Translations under genes and position numbers: made by a program
NCBI GenBank assembly: GCA_965368405.1
Contig: CBDUMS010000076.1
Coordinates: 1 to 18,678, forward strand
Direction of reading: 5' to 3'
DNA length: 18,678 bases
Source of the DNA: S012-113 sp965368405
GTDB taxonomy: Bacteria > Bacteroidota > Bacteroidia > Cytophagales > Cyclobacteriaceae
Notes under the pieces: model-generated
Database searches by the model: none
What the model was told of the DNA's origin: nothing
The model's input: only the letters and a program-made list of their open reading frames with translations
In this document: positions 1 to 7,285 of the stretch, in pieces
Position numbering within the stretch: position 1 is the first letter of the stretch
Layout: each line of letters begins with the position of its first letter

Positions 1-187
1 CAACAAGATCGAGTGTAAGAGGTGCTGGAATAGCCGGACTTTTACCGAATCCCGGTAAATCTATTGCTACAACTTGATATTTGTTTGATAAACTTTGGGT
101 GAGGTCATCCCACAGTGTGAGGTCTTCGCCGAATCCATGAAGAAAGACTACAGTAGGTCCATCGCCAGAGACTTTGGCGTTTAACAT
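1..187 (-). CDS. Alpha/beta hydrolase, N-terminal part (runs off left edge)
   Basis: Only the first 62 codons lie in the window, read leftward from an ATG at 187-185; the rest is beyond base 1. The visible protein starts MLNAKVSGDGPTVVFLHGFG, then has a DLTLW segment and a DLPGFGKS segment. The HGFG oxyanion-loop motif and the strand-turn DLPGFGKS are the usual N-terminal signature of alpha/beta hydrolase fold enzymes. The nucleophile elbow, catalytic acid and histidine would all lie outside the window, so substrate and exact family cannot be given. The start codon shares a base with the stop of dxs (TAATG), so it is probably translationally coupled to dxs and made from the same transcript. 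No signal peptide is seen, so a cytoplasmic enzyme is inferred. Confidence 0.75.
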   Translation of the reverse strand, partial: MLNAKVSGDGPTVVFLHGFGEDLTLWDDLTQSLSNKYQVVAIDLPGFGKSPAIPAPLTLDLV

Positions 188-2115
188 TAATCGATCAGCT
201 CGGTAATTGGTACTGCGGCAAATTCCTGACAAGCCTTAATTATGCCATCACGATCGAAGCCACATTGATGCCATAGCTCTTGCTGCGTTCCATGCTCAAT
301 TACTTCATCTGGGATCCCAAGCCTTTTAATTTTGGATGTAAAGCCATGATCAGTCATAAATTCTACGACTGCACTACCGAATCCTCCTTGTAAACAACCA
401 TCTTCTATTGTGATTACCTTTTTGAATTTCTTGAAGATCGTTTTTAATAATGCTTCGTCAAGTGGTTTAGCAAATCGCATATCATAGACAGCCACACTAA
501 TGTCGTCTGTGAGGATTTCTGATGCATCTAAGGCGAAATTGCCTACATGGCCAAAGCTTAAGATAGCAATATCTTCACCTTCGCGCACTAACCTGCCCTT
601 GCCTAATTCAATTTTTTCCATTGGCGTACGCCAATTGGTCATTACACCGGCACCTCTTGGATACCGAATTGTGATTGCAGTTTTTTCTCTCGGCAAGGCT
701 GAGGTAAACATCATATTACGTAATTCCTGCTCATTCATGGGCGCGGCTACCACCATATTTGGTATGCTTCGCATAAATGCTATATCATATAAACCATGAT
801 GAGTCGGGCCGTCTGCTCCGGCGAACCCAGCCCTATCTAAACAAAAGTTAACAGGTAGGTTTTGGATGCAGACATCATGAACCACCTGGTCGAATGCCCT
901 TTGCATGAATGTACTGTAAATATTACAGAAAGGAATTAGTCCTTGCGTAGCAAGTCCTGCTGAAAAAGTTACCGCATGTTGCTCTGCAATGCCTACATCG
1001 AATGCACGATCAGGCATGGCTTTCATCATTATATTCATGGATGATCCAGATGGCATTGCCGGGGTCACACCCATGATTTTTTCATTTTGTTTAGCCAATT
1101 CTAACAGTGTATGACCAAATACATCCTGATATTTAGGTGGCTGAGCTTCTACTGCTGCTTTTTTATGAACTTCTCCGGTAACTTTATCGAACTTGCCCGG
1201 TGCAGCATGCCACTTGGTTTGTTCTTGCTCTGCAGGTTCGAAACCTTTACCTTTTCGGGTGATACAATGCAATATTTTTGGCCCGGGTATATCCTTAAGG
1301 TCGTTCATAACCGAAACCAAATGATCTACGTCGTGGCCATCAATTGGTCCAAAATAACGCAGATTTAAAGATTCGAACAGATTACTCTGTTTAAGAAGCA
1401 TAGTTTTTAGGCTCCCCTCTACATTAGATATTATTTCGCGTGCATTTGGCCCAAAACGGCTAATTTTTCCTAATAAATTCCAAACTTCGTCTTTAACCTT
1501 ATTATAGGTATGCGAAGTAGTAATATCAGTCAGATAATCTTTAAGCGCACCAACATTTGGATCGATAGACATACAGTTATCATTTAAAATGATAAGTAGG
1601 TTGGCATTCGATACGCCAGCATGGTTCATTGCTTCAAAAGCTAACCCTCCGGTCATTGCTCCATCACCAATAACCGCAATATGCTGCTTGTCTTTTTCGT
1701 TTTTATAGTCCGATGCTACGGCCATGCCTAAAGCAGCAGAAATTGAGGTAGATGAATGGCCTACTCCAAAGCTATCGTATTCACTCTCGCTTCGTTTTGG
1801 AAAACCAGAAAGACCTTTATATAGTCTATTGGTATGAAATACTTCTCTTCTACCTGTAAGAATCTTATGGCCATAAGCCTGATGGCCTACATCCCAGATC
1901 AATTGATCGGCAGGAGTATTGAAAACGTAATGTAGGGCCACAGTAAGCTCTACAACACCGAGACTGGCCCCAAAATGACCTCCATAAACCGACACCGTAT
2001 CAATGATATACTGTCTAAGTTCTTCTGACAACTGCGTAAGTTGGCTCTTATCAAGTTTCTTTAGTTCTTGAGGACTAGAAATGTTCTCAAGGAGTGTGCC
2101 GGCCTTTATTTGCAT
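187..2115 (-). CDS. dxs: 1-deoxy-D-xylulose-5-phosphate synthase
   Basis: Condenses pyruvate and glyceraldehyde-3-phosphate to 1-deoxy-D-xylulose 5-phosphate, the first step of the MEP isoprenoid pathway and also a precursor for thiamine and pyridoxal; needs thiamine diphosphate and Mg2+; cytoplasmic. The 642-residue protein is normal length for the family. Visible signatures: GGHFGAS near residue 45 and GHQAYGH at 77-83 (cofactor-contacting histidines), the ThDP/metal motif GDGAMTGG at 150-157 closed by NDN at 178-180, the catalytic glutamate in GIAEQHAV at about 378, DGPTHHGLYD at about 435-444, and RYPRGAG at 484-490. The ATG at 2115 has no Shine-Dalgarno site but lies about 38 nt downstream of a -7 element TACTTTTG. 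The gene is divergent from scpA and overlaps the downstream hydrolase by one base. No defect is seen. Confidence 0.98.
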   Translation of the reverse strand: MQIKAGTLLENISSPQELKKLDKSQLTQLSEELRQYIIDTVSVYGGHFGASLGVVELTVALHYVFNTPADQLIWDVGHQAYGHKILTGRREVFHTNRLYKGLSGFPKRSESEYDSFGVGHSSTSISAALGMAVASDYKNEKDKQHIAVIGDGAMTGGLAFEAMNHAGVSNANLLIILNDNCMSIDPNVGALKDYLTDITTSHTYNKVKDEVWNLLGKISRFGPNAREIISNVEGSLKTMLLKQSNLFESLNLRYFGPIDGHDVDHLVSVMNDLKDIPGPKILHCITRKGKGFEPAEQEQTKWHAAPGKFDKVTGEVHKKAAVEAQPPKYQDVFGHTLLELAKQNEKIMGVTPAMPSGSSMNIMMKAMPDRAFDVGIAEQHAVTFSAGLATQGLIPFCNIYSTFMQRAFDQVVHDVCIQNLPVNFCLDRAGFAGADGPTHHGLYDIAFMRSIPNMVVAAPMNEQELRNMMFTSALPREKTAITIRYPRGAGVMTNWRTPMEKIELGKGRLVREGEDIAILSFGHVGNFALDASEILTDDISVAVYDMRFAKPLDEALLKTIFKKFKKVITIEDGCLQGGFGSAVVEFMTDHGFTSKIKRLGIPDEVIEHGTQQELWHQCGFDRDGIIKACQEFAAVPITELID

Positions 2116-2152
2116 ATTGCTCTTGTTTCTTTACTGGTTAACAAAAGTCAGA

Positions 2153-2160
2153 CAAAAGTA
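2153..2160 (-). promoter_or_regulatory. Probable -7 element for dxs
   Basis: On the minus strand these bases read TACTTTTG, an exact match to the Bacteroidota -7 consensus TAnnTTTG, about 38 nt before the dxs ATG. I see no good TTG/TTTG -33 box at the usual distance, so only half the promoter is supported. It sits back to back with the scpA promoter in a 120-nt divergent region. Confidence 0.5.
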
Positions 2161-2183
2161 ATAAATTTTGACTGCTAAGGTTA

Positions 2184-2211
2184 TTGTTAGCTTATTTAAC
2201 TAATATCTTTG
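2184..2211 (+). promoter_or_regulatory. Promoter for scpA
   Basis: TTG at 2184-2186, a 17-nt gap, then TATCTTTG at 2204-2211, matching the Bacteroidota pattern TTG-N17-23-TAnnTTTG. Transcription would begin near 2218. This decides the scpA start: an in-frame TTG at 2209 lies inside the -7 box and cannot be in the message, so the ATG at 2236 is the start. Confidence 0.7.
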
Positions 2212-2235
2212 ACCTTTAGTTCCCATGGTAATATC

Positions 2236-2982
2236 ATGACATTTGAAATTAAACTGCCTCTTTTTGAAGGCCCATTTGATTTGCTGCTCTTTTTTATTGA
2301 GCGGGATGAGTTGGATATTTATGATATTCCTATCTCTACGATAACCGATGATTTCTTGTCTTATGTAGAGAAGTTGGAGAAATTAAACATCGAGGTGGCT
2401 AGTGAATTTATCCTTGTAGCAGCGTCATTAATGCGCATCAAGGCGAAAATGTTACTGCCCCGTCCTCAGCTCGATGAAGAAGGCAACGAGATAGATCCGC
2501 GAGACGAATTAGTAAAACATCTGCTCGAATACAAGAAGTATAAATCGGTAATAGAACAGCTCGGATCGATGGAGGCAGAGCGAATAGCAAAGAGTCCCCG
2601 TGGAAATATAATTGGAGAATTACGCAGTTTGTCTGCAGGTACTGACGTAGAAGCAGAATTACAGGATCTTGATCTTTATAAATTACTTCGGGTGTTTGAA
2701 CGAGCACTAAAAAACTTTGAGGATGAACAAAATAGGCCCGTTCATCAGGTCATACCTTATCCATATACCATCGATGGCCAAAAAAGCAAGTTGTTAGGTA
2801 TGTTAACCAGGAATAAGAAAGTTTCCTTTACCGACCTGCTCCAAGAAGAAAAAAGTAAGATTGTTCTGGTATTTAATTTCTTAGCAATTCTGGAGTTACT
2901 CCAAGCTCAGGAAATCGAGATAATTATTGGAGAGGGCTATAATAATTTCTGGATCGAGACAAAATCAAAGAATACGGCATAA
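2236..2982 (+). CDS. scpA: Segregation and condensation protein A
   Basis: ScpA is the kleisin subunit that bridges the SMC ATPase dimer, together with ScpB, in the bacterial condensin complex acting on the nucleoid. The 248-residue product has the family's N-terminal signature: the LPLFEGPFDLLL stretch at residues 7-18, followed by an acidic ERDELDIYDIPI segment. The middle is charged and helical (VASEFILVAASLMRIKAKMLLPR), and the C-terminal end has a winged-helix-like region with VSFTDLLQEEKSKIVLVFNF, as expected of the SMC-binding kleisin end. The start is set at ATG 2236 because the promoter overlaps the upstream TTG and because ScpA proteins begin close to the FEGPFDLLL motif. No scpB or smc gene lies in this window. 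It ends at a hairpin terminator shared with convergent ndk. Confidence 0.95.
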   Translation: MTFEIKLPLFEGPFDLLLFFIERDELDIYDIPISTITDDFLSYVEKLEKLNIEVASEFILVAASLMRIKAKMLLPRPQLDEEGNEIDPRDELVKHLLEYKKYKSVIEQLGSMEAERIAKSPRGNIIGELRSLSAGTDVEAELQDLDLYKLLRVFERALKNFEDEQNRPVHQVIPYPYTIDGQKSKLLGMLTRNKKVSFTDLLQEEKSKIVLVFNFLAILELLQAQEIEIIIGEGYNNFWIETKSKNTA

Positions 2983-3006
2983 AAAAAGGGCATAAAGCCC
3001 CTTTTT
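2983..3006. terminator. Bidirectional terminator between scpA and ndk
   Basis: AAAAAGGG (2983-2990) pairs perfectly with CCCTTTTT (2999-3006) around an 8-nt loop. The A and T runs give a U-tract on either strand, so the hairpin can end both scpA from the left and ndk from the right. Confidence 0.8.
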
Positions 3007-3024
3007 ATATAGTTTTTTAATTCC

Positions 3025-3444
3025 TTAGAACTGCTCTACATTCGAAAAGAAGAAAGAGCCTTCAATTTGGGCGTTTTCATCTGAGTCAGAGCCATGGATA
3101 GCATTGGCAGAAATTGACTCTGCAAATAATTTTCTAATGGTTCCTTCTGCAGCCTCCTGCGGGTTAGTAGCGCCTATCAATGTTCTAAAATCCTCTACTG
3201 CATTGTCTTTCTCTAAAATCATAGGAACAATTGCACCAGAAGACATATACTCACAGAGATCTTGGTAAAAAGGTCTTTCCTTATGCACTTCGTAGAATTG
3301 TCCTGCTCGTTCGGGAGTTAATAAGGTCAATTTCATTGAAATTATTTTAAACCCTGCCTCTTCAATCATTTTAGTAATAGCACCTGTATTTCCTGCACTA
3401 ACTGCATCAGGTTTAATCATTGTAAACGTTCTGTTTGTAGCCAT
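3025..3444 (-). CDS. ndk: Nucleoside diphosphate kinase
   Basis: Transfers the gamma phosphate of ATP to nucleoside diphosphates through a phosphohistidine, balancing NTP and dNTP pools in the cytoplasm. The 139-residue length is typical. Visible motifs: the N-terminal TFTMIKPDAV with Lys11, the ERPFY segment at 56-60, and the active-site loop NAIHGSDS with the phosphorylated histidine at 117, followed by the conserved acidic and aromatic tail. The ATG at 3444 follows an A/T-rich leader without Shine-Dalgarno and is about 27 nt after a TATTTTTG -7 element. It is a monocistronic gene convergent with scpA. Nothing odd is seen. Confidence 0.98.
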   Translation of the reverse strand: MATNRTFTMIKPDAVSAGNTGAITKMIEEAGFKIISMKLTLLTPERAGQFYEVHKERPFYQDLCEYMSSGAIVPMILEKDNAVEDFRTLIGATNPQEAAEGTIRKLFAESISANAIHGSDSDENAQIEGSFFFSNVEQF

Positions 3445-3470
3445 TTTTAATTGTAATTATTGTGTTTCTG

Positions 3471-3478
3471 CAAAAATA
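3471..3478 (-). promoter_or_regulatory. Probable -7 element for ndk
   Basis: The minus strand reads TATTTTTG, an exact TAnnTTTG match, placed about 27 nt upstream of the ndk start. A -33 TTG at 17-20 nt is not evident, so the promoter is only partly supported. Confidence 0.5.
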
Positions 3479-3547
3479 GACTTTTCAATTATAAACTTGG
3501 ATTTAGTCTGTAATTTATTGATATCTAAGACCCATTAATTAATAAAC

Positions 3548-3579
3548 TTTGGCATTTCCTATAAAACATATCAACTTTG
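3548..3579 (+). promoter_or_regulatory. Promoter for the nrnA-FKBP-rdgB-udk operon
   Basis: TTTG at 3548-3551, a 20-nt gap, then CAACTTTG at 3572-3579 followed by CA. The -7 box differs from TAnnTTTG at its first base. Spacing and the TTTGCA end fit the Bacteroidota type. Predicted transcript start is near 3586, ahead of all candidate start codons of the first gene. Confidence 0.5.
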
Positions 3580-3632
3580 CACCCTTAATAAATATCTGAC
3601 GTTTGAGCTTTAGGCTGATGGTCAGTTTGTTA

Positions 3633-4658
3633 ATGAAAGAACTAGATAAATTTATAGCACTGCTATCATCTCCCAAAGAGATAGTAATCACGGTACACAC
3701 CAATCCAGATGCCGATGCGATCGGGTCAGCTTTAGGTTGGGCTTCGGTATTAAAGCAAAAGGGACATTCTGTAACCGTTTTGTCTCCAAACGATTATCCC
3801 GCATTCCTTAAGTGGATGAAGGGAAATGAGGAGGTCTCTGTTTTCGAAGGAAATGAAGACAAAGGCAAAGAGCTCATCAAAAAAGCAGATATAATCTTTT
3901 GCCTAGACTTTTCTGATCTTAAGCGAATTGGGGATTTGGGTGAGGTAGTTAGAGCTGCGTCAGCCACTAAAGTGATGATCGATCATCATCTTGAACCGGA
4001 ACAGTTTGCTGATTTTGAGAAGTGGAGTACAAAAGCAGGAGCGACTGCAGAACTGATCTATGATCTAATAGAGGAATTAAATTGGGTAGAGTTAATAGGT
4101 CCGGATGAGGCCAACTGCCTTTATGCGGGCATTATGACCGATACTGGAGGTTTCCGACATCCGAACACAACGAAGCATATTCATGAGGTGGTGGCTAAAC
4201 TGATTGGGCAGGGTGCCGATACCGCCAGGGTTGCCAAGTTGATTTACGATACCAATACCGAGAGCCGATTACGCTTAATGGGATTTGCTCTAAGTCAACG
4301 TTTAGTTGTAATGAAAGATTATGATGTAGCGTATATCTACATTACCCTCGATGATCAGAAAAAATTTAATATTCAAAAGGGAGATACAGAAGGGTTGGTA
4401 AACTATGCTCTATCCATTGCAAATATCACAATGGCGGCGATGTTTACTGAGAGTACCGACCTCATTAAAATATCATTTCGGTCTGTGGGTGGTTTCTCGG
4501 TTAATCAATTTGCAAGAGACTATTTTAGTGGTGGTGGGCATGCAAATGCGGCTGGAGGTAAATCAGAAGAAAGTCTTCAGGATACCATAGAGCGTTTTAA
4601 ATCGTTAGTAATAGAAAATAAAGAAGAATTAAAATATGAACAAATTAAGCATACTTAG
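3633..4658 (+). CDS. DHH-family phosphoesterase, NrnA-like nanoRNase/pAp phosphatase
   Basis: Members of this family hydrolyse short oligoribonucleotides and, in many cases, 3'-phosphoadenosine 5'-phosphate (pAp); related enzymes cleave cyclic dinucleotides. The 341-residue protein has the DHH motif set in order: HTNPDADAIGS at 22-32, the aspartate of LDFSD at 91-95, the name-giving IDHH at 116-119, MTDTGGFRH at 168-176, and the C-terminal DHHA1 substrate motif GGGHANAAGG near 307. It is cytoplasmic. Start choice is uncertain: in-frame TTG 3603 and ATG 3618 lie upstream, but ATG 3633 gives MKELDKF shortly before the HTNPDADA motif, the usual family layout. The last 23 nt overlap the next gene, so the operon is compact. 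Exact substrate preference cannot be read from sequence alone. Confidence 0.9.
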   Translation: MKELDKFIALLSSPKEIVITVHTNPDADAIGSALGWASVLKQKGHSVTVLSPNDYPAFLKWMKGNEEVSVFEGNEDKGKELIKKADIIFCLDFSDLKRIGDLGEVVRAASATKVMIDHHLEPEQFADFEKWSTKAGATAELIYDLIEELNWVELIGPDEANCLYAGIMTDTGGFRHPNTTKHIHEVVAKLIGQGADTARVAKLIYDTNTESRLRLMGFALSQRLVVMKDYDVAYIYITLDDQKKFNIQKGDTEGLVNYALSIANITMAAMFTESTDLIKISFRSVGGFSVNQFARDYFSGGGHANAAGGKSEESLQDTIERFKSLVIENKEELKYEQIKHT

Positions 4659-5559
4659 GCTAATCCAATTCGCTGTAATTACAGCTTTTGCAATAAGCTG
4701 TGGTGGTGGAGAGCCTCAAGAAGGTGAAGAATTAGTAACAGATACGGGAATTACCTACGAGTTTGTGAATAAAGGATCCGGTGAATTACCTCCTGATGGT
4801 GGGTTTTGGACCTTGAATGTGGATTATTATAATGAGGCGGGTGAAAAAATGTTCTCGAGTGCCGACCAGGGTGGGCCAATGACGATGAATTATATGAGTA
4901 ACTACCCTAAGAATGCTAGTATCGAAGAATGTTTATCGCTAGTAGGAGAAGGTGATAGTGCAGTATTTTTTATCAGCGCCGATTCTTTATATAAAAACTC
5001 GTCTGGAAGGAGAACACCTCCGGAGATGGTAGGCTCTAAGATTAAGCTACACCTAAGCGTAGATAAAGTCTACACGTCAGAAGAGTATCTTGCTATGATG
5101 AAAGAGAAGGAACAAGCGCGCTTTGATATGGAAGACGAAGCCATTCAAGCATATATTTCAGAAAAGAATATGCAGCCCGAAAAAACAGATGAAGGGCTAT
5201 ACTATGAGATTTCTGAAACAGGAATGGGAGAAAAAGCGCAACCTGGACAAAGTGTTCGCGTAAACTATACAGGTTATTTACTCGATGGTAGAATTTTTGA
5301 CACCAGCGATGAGAGTATAGCTAAGGAGGCGGGGATTTTTAATCCTAACCGCCCATATGGTCCCATCTCTTTTAGACTTGCTTCTAATGAAGTTATTGTT
5401 GGTTGGGACATAGGCATTGGCCAGCTTGCGGAAGGTGGTAAAGCAAAATTGATTATTCCCTCGCCGCTCGGATATGGCAATAGAAGTATGGGAAGTCTCA
5501 TTGCAGAAAACACAATTTTGGCGTTTGACGTAGAACTAGTAGAAATAATTAAGGAATGA
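4636..5559 (+). CDS. Lipoprotein FKBP-type peptidyl-prolyl isomerase, two FKBP-like domains
   Basis: Predicted to speed cis-trans proline isomerisation of exported proteins at the cell envelope. The 307-residue product starts with a hydrophobic segment (residues 7-19) and an AISC lipobox-like site with Cys22; the -3 residue is Ala, so the lipobox is imperfect. Residues about 35-147 look like a worn FKBP fold lacking the usual Asp and Trp. A charged helical linker follows at about 148-182. Residues 187-305 form a complete FKBP domain with the FKBP12-type active-site set: Tyr211, Phe221-Asp222, Phe246, Val253-Ile254, Trp257, Tyr280 and Phe297. It overlaps the upstream gene by 23 nt and the downstream FKBP by ATGA. 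Gliding protein GldI belongs to the same general class, but I cannot assign that role. Confidence 0.88.
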   Translation: MNKLSILRLIQFAVITAFAISCGGGEPQEGEELVTDTGITYEFVNKGSGELPPDGGFWTLNVDYYNEAGEKMFSSADQGGPMTMNYMSNYPKNASIEECLSLVGEGDSAVFFISADSLYKNSSGRRTPPEMVGSKIKLHLSVDKVYTSEEYLAMMKEKEQARFDMEDEAIQAYISEKNMQPEKTDEGLYYEISETGMGEKAQPGQSVRVNYTGYLLDGRIFDTSDESIAKEAGIFNPNRPYGPISFRLASNEVIVGWDIGIGQLAEGGKAKLIIPSPLGYGNRSMGSLIAENTILAFDVELVEIIKE

Positions 5560-6035
5560 AGAGGTTAGGGATTTTAATAGTAGTTTTTTCAGCATTAGTA
5601 TTAGGTTGCAAGGAGGAAGAGGATACTTTCGATGAAGTTGCTCAGTACCAAAAAGATCTGGAGCTGATTGATGAATACATTACAAATAATGCTATAACGG
5701 ACACACTTCATCACGAAACAGGTATCCGATACAAAATAGTTGAGGCAGGAACAGGTCTTCATGCTCGTGCTGGTGATAAATTACGCGTAAGCTACGAGGG
5801 GCGTCTCCTGGAAAATGATGAAGTTTTTGATAGCTCGGAACAATTTGATTTTATCTTGAATTCGGGTAGTGTAATTCTAGGGTGGTTCTATATGTGCCAA
5901 GAAATGCGAGAAGGAGATACCTTTACCATTTTTCTGCCTTCAGCCTACGGTTATGGCCAGACTGGCAGTGGTGGAGTAATACCGCCGAATGCCGCGCTCA
6001 TTTTTGATATTACTCTTATTCGAGTCGGCGAATAA
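5556..6035 (+). CDS. Lipoprotein FKBP-type peptidyl-prolyl isomerase, single domain
   Basis: A second envelope prolyl isomerase, 159 residues. The signal peptide ends in a textbook lipobox LVLGC with Cys18, followed directly by KEEED; a Lys plus acidic residues after the lipidated Cys resembles the surface-export signal described for Bacteroidota lipoproteins, so outer-leaflet display is possible (inference). A short helical region at about 25-48 precedes one FKBP domain at 55-158 with Tyr80, Phe91-Asp92, Val106-Ile107, Trp110, Tyr131 and Phe150 in the FKBP12 active-site positions. Translation is probably coupled to the upstream FKBP through the ATGA overlap, and rdgB starts one base after its stop. 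GldI of the gliding machinery is a similar-sized FKBP lipoprotein; the match is possible but unproven. Confidence 0.9.
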   Translation: MKRLGILIVVFSALVLGCKEEEDTFDEVAQYQKDLELIDEYITNNAITDTLHHETGIRYKIVEAGTGLHARAGDKLRVSYEGRLLENDEVFDSSEQFDFILNSGSVILGWFYMCQEMREGDTFTIFLPSAYGYGQTGSGGVIPPNAALIFDITLIRVGE

Positions 6036-6036
6036 T

Positions 6037-6612
6037 ATGCAGCTTTGCTTTGCATCCCACAACCGTAATAAGGTAAACGAACTCAAAGCATTAGTCGGAT
6101 CTGACATAGAGATACTTAGCCTACACGATTTAGGGGTTAAGGACGAAATCCCTGAAACAGGTAAAACATTAGAAGAAAACGCGCTACTTAAGGCACAATA
6201 TGTTGTCGATCGCTTTGGAGTGGATTGCTTTGCGGATGACACCGGTTTAGAAGTTAAGGCTTTAGGAGGCGCTCCAGGCGTATACAGTGCCCGATACGCA
6301 GGAGAACCAGCAAATAGTGAGCGCAATATGGCCAAGCTGCTGGAGGCGCTCCGCGATACAGATCTGCGAGAGGCAAGGTTCAGAACAGTTATTGCCTTAG
6401 TTCAACAAAATGAAGTGTTTTCGTTCGAAGGTGTGGTTGAAGGAGAAATCACAAAAAATTTAAGCGGAGTACAAGGATTTGGTTATGATCCGCTCTTCAT
6501 TCCTAAGGGCTTTGATCGTACCTTTGCAGAGATGAGTTTGGTGGAAAAAAATAAAATAAGCCATAGGGGCAAGGCAGTGGAAAAGCTCATCGAATTCTTA
6601 ACCAAACCCTAA
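6037..6612 (+). CDS. rdgB: XTP/dITP diphosphatase (RdgB/HAM1 family)
   Basis: Hydrolyses non-canonical purine triphosphates (XTP, ITP, dITP) to monophosphates, keeping deaminated bases out of DNA and RNA; cytoplasmic. The 191-residue length is normal. Motifs: SHNRNK at 7-12 (substrate binding), FADDTGLEVKALGGAPG at 65-81 with the catalytic acidic pair, GFGYDPLF near 148, and the C-terminal SHRGKA near 177. An upstream in-frame start at 5989 would lie within the FKBP gene and add residues not seen in the family, so ATG 6037, one base after the previous stop, is chosen. It sits mid-operon, four bases before uridine kinase. Confidence 0.95.
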   Translation: MQLCFASHNRNKVNELKALVGSDIEILSLHDLGVKDEIPETGKTLEENALLKAQYVVDRFGVDCFADDTGLEVKALGGAPGVYSARYAGEPANSERNMAKLLEALRDTDLREARFRTVIALVQQNEVFSFEGVVEGEITKNLSGVQGFGYDPLFIPKGFDRTFAEMSLVEKNKISHRGKAVEKLIEFLTKP

Positions 6613-6616
6613 TACA

Positions 6617-7234
6617 TTGAAGAAACCCTTTATTATTGGCATAACCGGCGGTAGCGGTTCGGGTAAAACCCTATTTCTAACCAGCTTGTTAGAGAAATTC
6701 GAGAAGGATAAGATCTGCCTGGTTTCTCAAGACACCTATTATAAAGCAAGAGAACTTCAGCCTGTCGATGCAAACGGTGTTAAAAATTTCGACCTTCCTG
6801 AATCGATCGATTTCACTGCCTATAAAAATGACCTCATCGCCCTGAAACAAGGTAAAGAGGTACGCAGAGAGGAGTACACCTATAATAATCCCGCTGCCAA
6901 GCCTAAGATAATAGTTTCAAAGCCTTCGCCCGTTATTATTGTAGAAGGGTTATTTGTACTCTTTGATAAGGAAATTGCGGATCTTTTGGATTTAAAAGTA
7001 TTTATAGATGCCAAAGATTACATTAAGCTTAAAAGACGAATTATTAGAGACGAGCAGGAGCGCGGCTATGACCTAACCGATGTACTTTATCGCTACGAAA
7101 ACCATGTGATGCCTACTTATGAGCAATTTATTAAGCCTAATAAACGACACGCCGACTTAATTATTCCCAATCATAAACACTTTACACAAGCACAGGAGGT
7201 ATTAGCTGCTTTCATTCGAAGTAAAATAGCATAA
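6617..7234 (+). CDS. udk: Uridine kinase
   Basis: Phosphorylates uridine (and usually cytidine) to the monophosphate in pyrimidine salvage; cytoplasmic. The 205-residue protein has the P-loop GGSGSGKT at 11-18, SQDTYYK at about 37-43, the substrate-region motif EYTYNNPAA, EGLFVLFD (Walker B-like area), the IRDEQERGYDL lid segment and RHADLIIPN near the C-terminus. The start is a TTG at 6617: the in-frame region upstream offers no other start before the rdgB stop, and the first in-frame ATG inside the gene lies far past the P-loop. The four-base gap to rdgB suggests co-translation. It is the last gene of the operon; no hairpin terminator follows, and the next promoter begins at once. Confidence 0.93.
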   Translation: MKKPFIIGITGGSGSGKTLFLTSLLEKFEKDKICLVSQDTYYKARELQPVDANGVKNFDLPESIDFTAYKNDLIALKQGKEVRREEYTYNNPAAKPKIIVSKPSPVIIVEGLFVLFDKEIADLLDLKVFIDAKDYIKLKRRIIRDEQERGYDLTDVLYRYENHVMPTYEQFIKPNKRHADLIIPNHKHFTQAQEVLAAFIRSKIA

Positions 7235-7239
7235 CTATG

Positions 7240-7269
7240 TTGTTATAAGGCTATTAATGTATAAATTTG
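7240..7269 (+). promoter_or_regulatory. Promoter ahead of the 117-aa exported protein and secDF
   Basis: TTG at 7240-7242, a 19-nt gap and TAAATTTG at 7262-7269 followed by CA: an exact match to the Bacteroidota consensus. The predicted start near 7276 lies about 10 nt before the ATG at 7286. No comparable promoter is seen just before secDF, so this one may drive both genes. Confidence 0.75.
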
Positions 7270-7285
7270 CATCCCTGTTGAGAAA

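Noticed and set aside
41..59. TTTACCG / CGGTAAA inverted repeat near the left edge
   Set aside because: It lies within the coding sequence of the hydrolase at the conserved DLPGFGKS motif, has no T-tract, and is explained by codon use.
2209..2235. Nine-residue N-terminal extension of ScpA from TTG 2209
   Set aside because: The TTG is inside the promoter -7 box, and ATG 2236 gives the normal family N-terminus.
5989..6036. Upstream start for RdgB inside the FKBP gene
   Set aside because: It would add 16 residues that read as out-of-frame FKBP sequence; ATG 6037 matches the family start.
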